From the IMG/VR virus record IMGVR_UViG_3300047355_000338, positions 1 through 37,744 of that record: a stretch of DNA of 37,744 nt. One strand, written 5' to 3'. Shown piece after piece: positions 26,801 to 34,242 of the stretch. A model generated the notes under the pieces. The model was given only the letters and a program-made list of their open reading frames with translations. It was not told the origin of the DNA and did no database searches. The translations under genes were made by a program, and so were the position numbers. How positions within the stretch are numbered: position 1 is the stretch's first letter; each line of letters opens with the position of its first letter. Origin of the DNA: a virus.

Positions 26801-29800
26801 ATTATAATCTGCAGTACTAGAACCATAGTTTGTTGTTTTTATAGTTGTACCATTTTCTTCAGATTCTTTAATATACGGTCCTGCTGACCAGTTATCAGAA
26901 ATAATTGCTGGTGTATCATCAGTAATTGGTATTGTGATGATTGCAGGGTTAGATGATTCGTTATATGAATCTTTAACTTGAACTGTATATTGATATTCGT
27001 TTATTAAATCGGAATTTAAGAAAACTCCTACTTTTCTCGTTACTACTCCACTTGAACTCATTTGGAATGGGTTCTCATGTGGGTCTGTTAATTGAGAAGT
27101 ACCACCATACGAACCACTTGATACATTTACATTATCTAATTCTAACTTATATAAAGTAAAGTTAGCAAATGTTATAGTATCTCCTTCATTATCTGCTGCA
27201 GATATTGTTCCAACAGTTGTTCCATCTGATGAATTCTCATTTATAGATGATAGTGATTGATTTGAAATAGTTGGTACTAAGTTATCAGTTACATTTACAG
27301 TAATTGGTAAAACAACTATTGAATCAGAATCTTGTCCTAACTCATAGTGTTCATCTGATGCAGATATACTGAAATTATATGTTGTTTGTTCTTCATAATT
27401 TAAAGAACCAGTATTTTGTAAGATATCAACATACGTTGATGATTTTATTACTTCAAAATGATTACCATCTATTGAAGATGAGTGTATTGTTATTGAATCT
27501 CCATTTGCATCTGTAAAGAATACTCTTTTTAATAAAGTATTATCAGCTGAACTTTCATTTAAGTTTGAAGTTACCGATGTAATTACATTTCCACTAGTAG
27601 AAGTTTCTCTAAATACAGGTGTTGAGTTTGGTGTTACAAATATTGTAATATCTTTTTCAATTGATGAGTTAAATGTATCAGTTGTTTTTGCAATAAACGT
27701 ATGTCCATGTGAACCACCTACTAAATCAGTATTAAATGATGCAGATGTTGGTACTGCATTTAAGGTTACAATACCATTGGATGCAACTCTAACTAAATCA
27801 TCAGTATATGTTGAACCTGTGCCAAATGTTAATGCCTGTCCTTCAGGGTCTGTTGCTTCTAAAGTAAATATTGGTGAACCACTTGAACTATATTCAGATA
27901 TAGTTTGATTACCACTTGTTATAGCAGGGTCTGAGTTTGGATAAAATACTGCGTTTAAGAAATCTACTACTGAACCACTTGTACCTGGATTAAACGATGA
28001 TGAAAACATCGTTGGTAGTTTTTCTTGTGATACAATTCTATTTCCATCAAAATCAGTATCTCCACCACCACCAGAACCACTTAACGCATACCTTGTATCA
28101 TAAGAAGATGTTAATTGTGATGAACCACTTATTGTACCAGCTGGTATTTCAGTTAAATAAGATGATGTAAACGAACTTAAACCATCTACTTCTGTTTGAA
28201 TTGAAGAAGTGAATACGTTTAATGAACTTATATCAGTTTTAGAACCACTTAAAACACCTGTTCCGCCTAAAGTTCTAAGAACAGAACCAGAAACCAATCC
28301 ATCAGGAAGTTCTGTTAGGTAAGATGATGTTTGAGCAGATATAGCATTTACTTCTGTTTGTATTGATGAAGTAAATGTATTTAACGAGTCAATTACAGTA
28401 TGTGATGAGGATATAAATCCTAAATCAGTAATTTGTTGTGAACCACTAATAATATTAGTAGGTATATTTGTTAAATCAGTATAATCAGATACACCACTTG
28501 AACCACTTAAAGAATATCTTGTATCATAAGAAGAAGTTAATTGAGATGAACCACTAATTACACCACTTGGTAAAGTAGATGTAGTATCAAGTGAAATTAC
28601 CCAATACCCATCATAGTAAACATAAAGATTACCATCGTCTGATTTCCACCATAAATCTCCTTGTGATGGAGAACTTGGTGCAGAATCTGAAACAGTTACA
28701 CTTGAACTACCACCACTTGCAGAAGATGATATAATATAGTTACTACCATCTACATTTATTGTTATATTTTCACCTGCAACTAATGAACCACTAAATACAC
28801 CATCAGAATCTAATTTAGATTTTATACTTGTATCTATTGATGATGTGAATGTTTCAAGAGCAGTTAACCTTTGTCTACTTGAAGTATAATGGTTTGCAAA
28901 TGCAGTATCGTTTTCTGTATCAGTTGAGTTAACTAAATTAACAATTTCTACGAATTGGTCATAATCTGCATTAGCACCACTTAGTATATTATCTATTCTA
29001 CCCTTTTCAGTTAATATCTGAGTATCAAATGATGCAGAATCAGTATAATAAGAAGATGTAAATGTATTTAAGTGTGTTATATTTGTTAAATCATCATATG
29101 AACCTGTATTTGATTCAATTTCACTAACTCTTTGTTCTAAAGAAGAAGTTATTGAATCTATACCACTTAATCGTGTATCGGTTGATGATGTATAATCATT
29201 TAATGAACTTATATCTGTATGAGAACCACTAAGTAATCCTTTACCACCAGTTAGAACATCATAATCTACTTGAGATGAACCACTTACTAATCCACTTGGA
29301 ACATTTGTAAGTTGAGTATAATCTGTTGTACCACTACTACCACTTGGTATTGTTATTGTATTACCACTTGATATTGTAAGTTGGTCTCCACTTATAGAAA
29401 GTGTTTGAGAATCAGTTTCACTTGTTAAATACGATGATGTTGCTGCAGATAATGCATCTACTTCGGTTTGTATTGATGAAGTAAACGTATTTAAATGAGT
29501 TACATCTGTATGTGATGAAGAAATGAATCCTAAATCACTTATTTGTTGTGAACCACTAATTGTTCCTGCTGGTGTATTATCACCACTACTTGTTACAAAT
29601 CCTAATTCTGCTATTTGAGATGAACCACTTATGATTCCACTTGGGAATTGTTCTGATGAACTTATGATTCCTCTTCCAATAGTTTCATAAGAACCTGTTA
29701 CATTTGATAATTGAGTTATTCTTGTATCTAATGAAGAAGTTGTTTGTTCTAAGTTAGATATTTTAATATCGTTTGAAGCAGTATAAGAGTTTAATGATGT

Positions 29801-30514
29801 AGTTGAATCAGAAGATGATATAAATCCTAAATCTGTTATTTGTTCTGAACCACTAATTGTTCCAGCAGGTGTACTATCACCACTTTCTGATACGAAACCA
29901 AGTTCAGTTATTTGAGCAGAACTACTTATAATATCAGTTCCACCTAATATTTGAATTGAACCACTAATTAAACCACCTGGTATATTTGATAAGTTTACAT
30001 TCCAATTAGCACCACTACCACTTGCATTTATACCATCTATTCTTGTATCAAATGATGATGAATCATTAAAATATGATGAAGTAAATGAGTTTAGTGATAT
30101 GTTAGAACCACCACCACTACTACTACCAGTAGGTATTGTAATTGTATTACCACTTGAAATTGTAAGTTGGTCTCCACTTATAGAAAGTATTTGACTATCT
30201 GAACCTGTATTATCAGTTGCGTTTTCTAAAGTAGTTATTCTACTATCTAAAGATGTACTAAAAGAAGTAAACCCGTCTGTTTGTGTTATATCTATTTGAC
30301 CTGAACCACTAACTAAAGTTGGTAAAGCTACTATTGAACTAAATGGTATGTTAACAAGTGAACTTCCATCACCAGTAAATGAACCACTAAATGAACCAGT
30401 TACACCACTTGCAGCTGCTAAGTTAACCGAACCTGCGTTTACAGCGAAATCCCCCTCGATTACCGATGCGGTTACTACTCCTTGTATCTGTTTACTTTGA
30501 ATTAATGTTGCCAT
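23831..30514 (-). CDS. Giant fibre/adhesin with cadherin-like tandem repeats
   Basis: The protein is 2227 residues, the largest here. Residues about 1-850 are fibre-type modules: repeated [IV]SGSxQ[IL] turns, short coiled-coil pieces such as RITQLSNVTGSY, the TGSFSGSFTGDGSSLVNI motif near the N-terminus, and near residue 620 GDLWWKSDDGNLYVYYDGYW, a motif known from phage fibre and structural proteins. From about residue 860 the protein is a chain of Ig/cadherin-like beta domains with ENSSDGTTVGTISAADNEGD. Then come about 211-residue tandem repeats starting at residues 1302, 1514, 1725 and 1936 (each opening with N-x-x-P and ending in a GNVGSGS strand). The last 200 residues are different and may form the tip. 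There is no S74 chaperone and no signal peptide. A cell-surface binding appendage is the likely role. The start has only a weak ribosome binding site. Confidence 0.82.
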   Translation of the reverse strand: MATLIQSKQIQGVVTASVIEGDFAVNAGSVNLAAASGVTGSFSGSFTGDGSSLVNIPFSSIVALPTLVSGSGQIDITQTDGFTSFSTSLDSRITTLENATDNTGSDSQILSISGDQLTISSGNTITIPTGSSSGGGSNISLNSFTSSYFNDSSSFDTRIDGINASGSGANWNVNLSNIPGGLISGSIQILGGTDIISSSAQITELGFVSESGDSTPAGTISGSEQITDLGFISSSDSTTSLNSYTASNDIKISNLEQTTSSLDTRITQLSNVTGSYETIGRGIISSSEQFPSGIISGSSQIAELGFVTSSGDNTPAGTISGSQQISDLGFISSSHTDVTHLNTFTSSIQTEVDALSAATSSYLTSETDSQTLSISGDQLTISSGNTITIPSGSSGTTDYTQLTNVPSGLVSGSSQVDYDVLTGGKGLLSGSHTDISSLNDYTSSTDTRLSGIDSITSSLEQRVSEIESNTGSYDDLTNITHLNTFTSSYYTDSASFDTQILTEKGRIDNILSGANADYDQFVEIVNLVNSTDTENDTAFANHYTSSRQRLTALETFTSSIDTSIKSKLDSDGVFSGSLVAGENITINVDGSNYIISSSASGGSSSVTVSDSAPSSPSQGDLWWKSDDGNLYVYYDGYWVISLDTTSTLPSGVISGSSQLTSSYDTRYSLSGSSGVSDYTDLTNIPTNIISGSQQITDLGFISSSHTVIDSLNTFTSSIQTEVNAISAQTSSYLTELPDGLVSGSVLRTLGGTGVLSGSKTDISSLNVFTSSIQTEVDGLSSFTSSYLTEIPAGTISGSSQLTSSYDTRYALSGSGGGGDTDFDGNRIVSQEKLPTMFSSSFNPGTSGSVVDFLNAVFYPNSDPAITSGNQTISEYSSSGSPIFTLEATDPEGQALTFGTGSTYTDDLVRVASNGIVTLNAVPTSASFNTDLVGGSHGHTFIAKTTDTFNSSIEKDITIFVTPNSTPVFRETSTSGNVITSVTSNLNESSADNTLLKRVFFTDANGDSITIHSSSIDGNHFEVIKSSTYVDILQNTGSLNYEEQTTYNFSISASDEHYELGQDSDSIVVLPITVNVTDNLVPTISNQSLSSINENSSDGTTVGTISAADNEGDTITFANFTLYKLELDNVNVSSGSYGGTSQLTDPHENPFQMSSSGVVTRKVGVFLNSDLINEYQYTVQVKDSYNESSNPAIITIPITDDTPAIISDNWSAGPYIKESEENGTTIKTTNYGSSTADYNSNQSGTFTSSNPAIVINGSGNLSLGVDLSGSVTQSDDSLDSVITFTNTFGTITTDNLNVDIVHNHHPSASFTLQNSNLNTNLATTNTNLVLVSITDTEGDTPYSASLSGTDAGKLNLNYTNSNSSSLYIRANENLSAGTITYNLRVSDSYSEVSDYIGNTISINQTDTGTLGGDTTSHIIESARNNDSLRDATGFEGGNTSQLTVSYSGSDGTPSVQSFTSSNPSIDIDSSGNLTLAVDISGSLTSSGDTISSDITFQDNYGNVGSGSLTVNVFGNSHPSASFTNNSGVYNTNQATSSALMVSLTITDEESDTPFSMSLSGTDAGKFNIEPQNSNTSSVQLTAASDFDGGTYSYTASIFDQFGETSQYEREITIAEADLGTLSTNGTFYVIESAVNGNNIVTNSNGRTGTQGDLGVSYSPNYGSQVVQEFTSSNAFVSVNASGNLSVGTNISGSSETSGDSITSNITWADQHGNVGSGSISVNVTTNNAPTTSSLSTQFENTNQATGSVEVLELTISDTESDSMPNAGLTWSSYNSTYFTPSVSTPNMRLNVNNTSVPSGTYPWEVTLKDEHGFNTRVVSGSLVITQADAGTMSGDTAVYAIESALSGSVLRDATGFENGNAGDVDVSYSPSFGSPIVQSFTSSNAAIAINDTGGLTLAVDLSGSLTQSGDTVSTTITFDDQYGNVGSGSVTLNVFGNQSPVASFTSSSNYESDNAVADSDAGTLVVTDVESNSPFTVTLAGTDGGKFDVSGSTSPFEIQPTGSLEAGTYSINIVVTDTYSESVTLSNETITVDQSANTGKVYIYYSNYASDGNYSSAYNSVMGASTLNSDTPPEVTAYTANTASPYYKIKTSVGDSSYSLAGGKTMTLAATISGSDFAEIISASAGNMSWGSAVQTVFVIPSGSSMINVPTSMTDGFGGSTVGEYCLVHYADGTSAPLGPSPSVIHTLDVDGTQGGFDKWHVLGAAINSTATNMRVKVIPSSGSIGNF
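24410..26611 (-). repeat. Tandem ~211-residue beta-domain repeats in the giant fibre
   Basis: Four units begin at 26611 (NHHPSASF), 25975 (NSHPSASF), 25342 (NNAPTTSS) and 24709 (NQSPVASF), spaced 636, 633 and 633 bp. Each has a cadherin-like half, with SGTDAGKF in the better-preserved units, and a half carrying FTSSN, GNL and GNVGSGS. The fourth lacks its second half. A further half unit precedes the first. Similarity is clear in protein and looser in DNA, so the duplications are not recent. Confidence 0.75.
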
Positions 30515-30516
30515 TC

Positions 30517-30885
30517 TTATCTACTCACTATCTTTCCTTTTACTGAAAAATCTTCCTTCACTATATCAGCAGGGACAAGTGTTATATTTTCTGTAAAATT
30601 AATTACTATATCTGTACCATTATCTATAACCGAATATGTATCAGCCGTTTTCTTTATTCCTTGTAAATAAATATCAACATAATCATCAATTGAATCAACT
30701 GAAACATCTTGGAATATAAATTTTTTATTAGAAAGTGTTGCCGTAAATAAAACCCCATTTAAAGAAATAGAATCAGGTACATGACTAAATATTTCCATAT
30801 CTTGAAATGTTTCTAATACTAAATCCTTAAACCTCTGTCTATCATCAACAGGAGTTACTATATTTGGTTTAATTCTACTACTCAT
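30517..30885 (-). CDS. Small structural-module protein, unknown function
   Basis: The protein is 122 residues with no name I can give it. It has an N-terminal helical segment (DDRQRFKDLVLETFQDME), then strands including VDIYLQGIKKTADTYSVID and a DIVINFTENITLVPADIV stretch. This repeats the 'xVNGxxxxxxYxxxxxxxxIxFxF' motif seen in the gp15-like C-terminus and the 110-residue protein. Its start overlaps the previous gene by 8 nt, and it ends 2 nt before the giant fibre gene, so it bridges the neck genes and the fibre block. A structural adaptor is possible but unproven. Confidence 0.6.
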   Translation of the reverse strand: MSSRIKPNIVTPVDDRQRFKDLVLETFQDMEIFSHVPDSISLNGVLFTATLSNKKFIFQDVSVDSIDDYVDIYLQGIKKTADTYSVIDNGTDIVINFTENITLVPADIVKEDFSVKGKIVSR

Positions 30886-31210
30886 CTACTTGTATATCTC
30901 CCTCTATCTTAATATCATCATCTAATTCTAAATTATATCCAAAATTTTCTTTTTTAAATTTAATTAAAAAATCTTTTCCACTATGTTCAAATAAATAATC
31001 ATCTTCAACTATAAATTGACCATTAATAAATATATCAAAACGTGCATGTTCGGGTCTAAAATCTCTTAAAAGAATATCCAAATCTTTCATTCTACCATTA
31101 GCAAGTTTCCATATCCAATATAATGGATGATTCATGTTCTCAGGAGTTAATTGATACTCATCCGGCTCATGAACTTGTTTTAATATTTTTTTTAAATCTT
31201 TTATTGCCAT
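30878..31210 (-). CDS. Small structural-module protein, unknown function
   Basis: The protein is 110 residues and not recognised by name. The first half is helical (LKKILKQVH, YWIWKLANGRMKDLDILL). The second half holds RFDIFINGQFIVEDDYLF and DDDIKIEG, a beta motif of the type hydrophobic-x-hydrophobic-x-NG...Y, resembling the C-terminus of the gp15-like protein just upstream and the next protein downstream. It overlaps both neighbours, so it is translated with them and probably works in tail completion or as a fibre or connector attachment piece. That role is inferred from position only. Confidence 0.6.
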   Translation of the reverse strand: MAIKDLKKILKQVHEPDEYQLTPENMNHPLYWIWKLANGRMKDLDILLRDFRPEHARFDIFINGQFIVEDDYLFEHSGKDFLIKFKKENFGYNLELDDDIKIEGDIQVDE

Positions 31211-32370
31211 TATAATTCTATAAATTTACCTGTTATACCAAATTCATCTGTATTTTCTAAAATATATCCTAACTCAGTTTGAGTTGATTGTAAATCAGTA
31301 GGATATGTTCCACCTACTGAAAGTGAACCTGTTGCGAAGTTAAAATAAACTTCATCAGTACTATCTTGATATACATAATTATATTTTGCTTTTGGTATTA
31401 TTACACCATTTACATAAACTCTAAACCATTCATCTTCATTAAATGTACCAATTAATTCTGGTGGTAATTTTGGAAGTTCTACTCCACTAATTTTCATCGT
31501 ATCATCATCTACAAAAGAACCTTGTATAGAACCCCTAACTGCAATAAAATCAATTACATCAGAATATTCATTTACTAATTTCTTTTTTACACTTGAGTTT
31601 GTTACATTTCCACCATCTAATCCTGTTAAATCAGTTTCCAATCCCCAAACTACTTTTTTAGGTGTAATTGATTTTTTATGAGTTGATTCATTATCAAATT
31701 GTTCTGGTAAAAGATATGCATAAACTGCCATTGTAAAATTAGTTCTAACTATTCTCTGAGAACCTTCACTTACTTCGGTTGTATTATCAAATGAATCTAT
31801 TTTTACTCTAAATTTAAATCCACCCTTGTCTCCCCAATACTCATCTGTTGCATATTGGAATGCTTCAACAACTTTATTCATGTGTTCTGTAAAATCAGTC
31901 CAAATGATTACTTCATATGTAATGTTTACATAATCAGGTATTACAATATCATATAATTCAACTGGTTTTTGTGTTCCAGTCATTGCTGAAAACTTATCAT
32001 ATCTGTGTTTTTTTGAATATCTTGATACTGAGGGGTATGAAACGTGTCTATTCATCGTATTTGATAACGCATCATCTCTATTAATAGAGTTTCTTTTAAA
32101 CATTACCAATGGAATTTGTAATACTCCTTTTTTATCTCTTAAATACCCATCTTTTTGTACAGATTTCCATCTTTCAGGATTTCCATACACAACTGGTATC
32201 TTTTGTTTTTCTTGGAAGATTTCAACAGTAGGTAATACGGTATCTATCATGTGTTCGGCAATTGCCATATCCACATCATATAACTTTACACCTTTTCCTT
32301 GCTCAATACTTTGTTTTTTGTATTGAGTTCCTCGATTAACAGGTAAGTTTTTTAAAGGGTCGATTGCCAT
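31210..32370 (-). CDS. 15: Tail terminator / sheath stabiliser, gp15-like
   Basis: The protein is 386 residues. Segments agree with the gp15 layout: VVYGNPERWKSVQKDG with IPLVMFKR (T4: 'VPITYASKEHF'), a proline-centred SYPSVSRYS region, and VNITYEVIIWTDFTEHMNKVVEAFQYA followed by GFKFRVKIDSF, which matches 'MIYELSIFTRYEDDMFQIVEQ'. gp15 caps the sheath and tube at the head end and joins the tail to the neck. T4 gp15 is 272 residues; here about 110 C-terminal residues are added, including WFRVYVNGVIIPKAKYNYVY. That beta motif recurs in the next two small genes. The start overlaps the gp14-like stop, and the stop overlaps the following start by one base. Confidence 0.72.
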   Translation of the reverse strand: MAIDPLKNLPVNRGTQYKKQSIEQGKGVKLYDVDMAIAEHMIDTVLPTVEIFQEKQKIPVVYGNPERWKSVQKDGYLRDKKGVLQIPLVMFKRNSINRDDALSNTMNRHVSYPSVSRYSKKHRYDKFSAMTGTQKPVELYDIVIPDYVNITYEVIIWTDFTEHMNKVVEAFQYATDEYWGDKGGFKFRVKIDSFDNTTEVSEGSQRIVRTNFTMAVYAYLLPEQFDNESTHKKSITPKKVVWGLETDLTGLDGGNVTNSSVKKKLVNEYSDVIDFIAVRGSIQGSFVDDDTMKISGVELPKLPPELIGTFNEDEWFRVYVNGVIIPKAKYNYVYQDSTDEVYFNFATGSLSVGGTYPTDLQSTQTELGYILENTDEFGITGKFIEL

Positions 32371-32933
32371 TAGTGATATATCCTTTCATCTATTTGAATT
32401 TGACTTCTTCTTACCATAAATCCAACACCAATAAGTGTATTGTTAGAATTTTGGAATGTATTTGTTTCTTTATCGTAAATTTGAGGTTGTCCACCAATTC
32501 TTTGGTTTTCTCGTATGTTATCCATTTCATAATAGATACCATCAAATAAAATAACATCTCCAATCTCAGGATAACCAACTGATAAGTTTTGTATTGCTTC
32601 TGTTGGTATTAATGTACCATTTACATCTCTAATTTTAGGAACTGAGTGTGAAGTTTCTCTCAATCGTTCTCTATTGAATCTAAATTCAACTGCTTGTTGT
32701 TTATCTGCACCGAATCCTTCGTAAACTACATTCATTGGTTCTCTATCTACTATCGCCATAATAGTAGAAGGGGCTCTCCATACTTTACCAAGAGATTCAC
32801 CATATAGATTAGTTTTAGTTTCACCCACAGATACCTTGAACAAGGTTACTGCTTGTTCTACTACATAATCTACCACCTCCTCAGAGATAGTTTTTATGAA
32901 ATCCAAATCCTTTGCATTGAAAAACTTTGGCAT
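32370..32933 (-). CDS. 14: Neck protein, gp14-like
   Basis: The protein is 187 residues. MPKFFNAKDLDFIKTISEEVVDYVVEQ and then TKTNLYGESLGKVWRAP match the gp14 pattern (start 'FFNxKD..xI..I..E', then 'T.TNxYGES'). Later VGYPEIGDVILFDGIYYEMDNIRENQ corresponds to 'PEVGDILxYxxxYYExDxxRENQ' of T4 gp14. T4 gp14 is 256 residues. With gp13 it forms the neck that seals the DNA-filled head and accepts the tail. The stop codon overlaps the start of the gp15-like gene by one base, implying coupled translation. Confidence 0.82.
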   Translation of the reverse strand: MPKFFNAKDLDFIKTISEEVVDYVVEQAVTLFKVSVGETKTNLYGESLGKVWRAPSTIMAIVDREPMNVVYEGFGADKQQAVEFRFNRERLRETSHSVPKIRDVNGTLIPTEAIQNLSVGYPEIGDVILFDGIYYEMDNIRENQRIGGQPQIYDKETNTFQNSNNTLIGVGFMVRRSQIQIDERIYH

Positions 32934-32937
32934 AACG

Positions 32938-34089
32938 TTATCCTATATAAATTGCTAGTGGAACTTTGTTTATGATTGTTTGTTGTTGGTCAACCATAGA
33001 AGCTTCGTTCTCTATTCTTTGTTTTTTACTTACTTCATTAAGATTCTCTCTTAGTTGTTCAATAAGAGCATCTTTTTCTGTTTGTGCTTCAGCTCTAAGT
33101 GATGCACCATCTAAAGAAACTTCTGAACCAGGAATTGGTACTGAAGAATATTTCTCTCTAATTGCACCTAACATTTCTTTTGCCAACGCAAGTGTATATT
33201 TTCTAACCCATTGTTTACCAACATCATTTATTCTACTATATTTAGCAAAACTATATCCAATGTTTGAATAATCTGATACTACATTTGGAATTATGATAGT
33301 GGAGTTTTCTCTTCTATCTTTTACAACTTGATATTCAAACCAAAGTTTGTAATCTGATGCAGGTTTTGGTAAAATTGTTATTTTATTGTTTACTATATTG
33401 AATGAATGTGCAGATTTTCTCATTTGGTCATTGAATTCAATCTGTTGAATCCTTAACATATCCTCATAAATTGGCATCATTATAAATTGTGCCGCTGGTG
33501 AGAATGAACCAAATCCAAATTCATCAACTAAGTTAAGTGTTCCTTGTCCACTAACTGAATATGGGTCAAAGAATCTGTTAATTGCTGGAGTTGTTTCGTA
33601 ATATACTTTAGTTACATCAATTCTCTCACCACTTTCAGATACATCTCCATAAAGAGCCTGTAAATCATATTCTTGAGAGGCAGTAGTTACATCTATTGAA
33701 CCTTTTTTGATATCAGTTCTACCACCAACGTTTGCAAAGTTACCATATGATTCTGCTATTGTTACTATGTTATTTAGTTCTGAACCTTGTACTGATTGTC
33801 CAGTATAATCAGAACCAGTTGGTTGTCCTTCTAACGAACCGAGATTATTTCTTATATTAAACTGATTTACTTGTGCAGAATATTCCGATACTGATTCTTC
33901 AAAAACTGCGAAGAAGTTTTCTCCTTGTAGTTCTATATCAATAATAGGATATCCTAACCTTTTTGCACACCACGATGCTACCCTTGGTGCATCTAATTGA
34001 AATGATGTATCATCATCATAGATACCAAATGGTGTAGAGGAACCTGATGAAAAATCAGCTGAACCTGTCCAAATTCTTGCTTGAGACAT
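32938..34089 (-). CDS. 13: Neck protein, gp13-like
   Basis: The protein is 383 residues. It opens with a predicted variable stretch, then RLGYPIIDIELQGENFFAVFEESVSEY, which fits the 'YPxxxVEL' and 'FEExxxEY' pattern of gp13 and related head-completion proteins. Near residue 300 it has YSRINDVGKQWVRKYTLALAKEMLG, the most conserved segment of the family, and then a coiled-coil C-terminus (RAEAQTEKDALIEQLRENLNEV). gp13 and gp14 close the filled head at the portal and attach the tail. T4 gp13 is about 309 residues, so this is a longer version. It is the first gene after the capsid terminator, with AAGGAG before the start, and lies 4 nt before the gp14-like gene. Confidence 0.8.
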   Translation of the reverse strand: MSQARIWTGSADFSSGSSTPFGIYDDDTSFQLDAPRVASWCAKRLGYPIIDIELQGENFFAVFEESVSEYSAQVNQFNIRNNLGSLEGQPTGSDYTGQSVQGSELNNIVTIAESYGNFANVGGRTDIKKGSIDVTTASQEYDLQALYGDVSESGERIDVTKVYYETTPAINRFFDPYSVSGQGTLNLVDEFGFGSFSPAAQFIMMPIYEDMLRIQQIEFNDQMRKSAHSFNIVNNKITILPKPASDYKLWFEYQVVKDRRENSTIIIPNVVSDYSNIGYSFAKYSRINDVGKQWVRKYTLALAKEMLGAIREKYSSVPIPGSEVSLDGASLRAEAQTEKDALIEQLRENLNEVSKKQRIENEASMVDQQQTIINKVPLAIYIG

Positions 34090-34122
34090 ATTATTTTCTC
34101 CTTAACTTATACAATTATACTA

Positions 34123-34134
34123 TTATAAATATAA
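34123..34134 (-). promoter_or_regulatory. Candidate late promoter for the neck genes
   Basis: The coding strand reads TTATATTTATAA, 33 nt before the gp13-like start and directly downstream of the capsid terminator. It is the same AT box seen before other genes here. Confidence 0.45.
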
Positions 34135-34159
34135 AATATTTGAAAAGGAAGTGTATAAA

Positions 34160-34191
34160 CAAAAAAAGAGGGAACATTTCTGTTCCCTCTT
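34160..34191 (-). terminator. Intrinsic terminator after the major capsid gene
   Basis: On the coding strand an 11-bp stem AAGAGGGAACA / TGTTCCCTCTT encloses a GAAA tetraloop and is followed by a run of seven Ts. It ends the scaffold-capsid transcript about 50 nt after the capsid stop codon. Confidence 0.88.
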
Positions 34192-34242
34192 AATTCTATC
34201 ATCACTATTGTAATGACTTACTACTAAAATTTAATTAACCGA

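Noticed and set aside
8947-30514. Diversity-generating retroelement acting on the fibre genes
   Set aside because: No reverse transcriptase, template repeat or adenine-directed variable region was seen; the repeats are ordinary fibre modules. A retroelement outside the window cannot be excluded.
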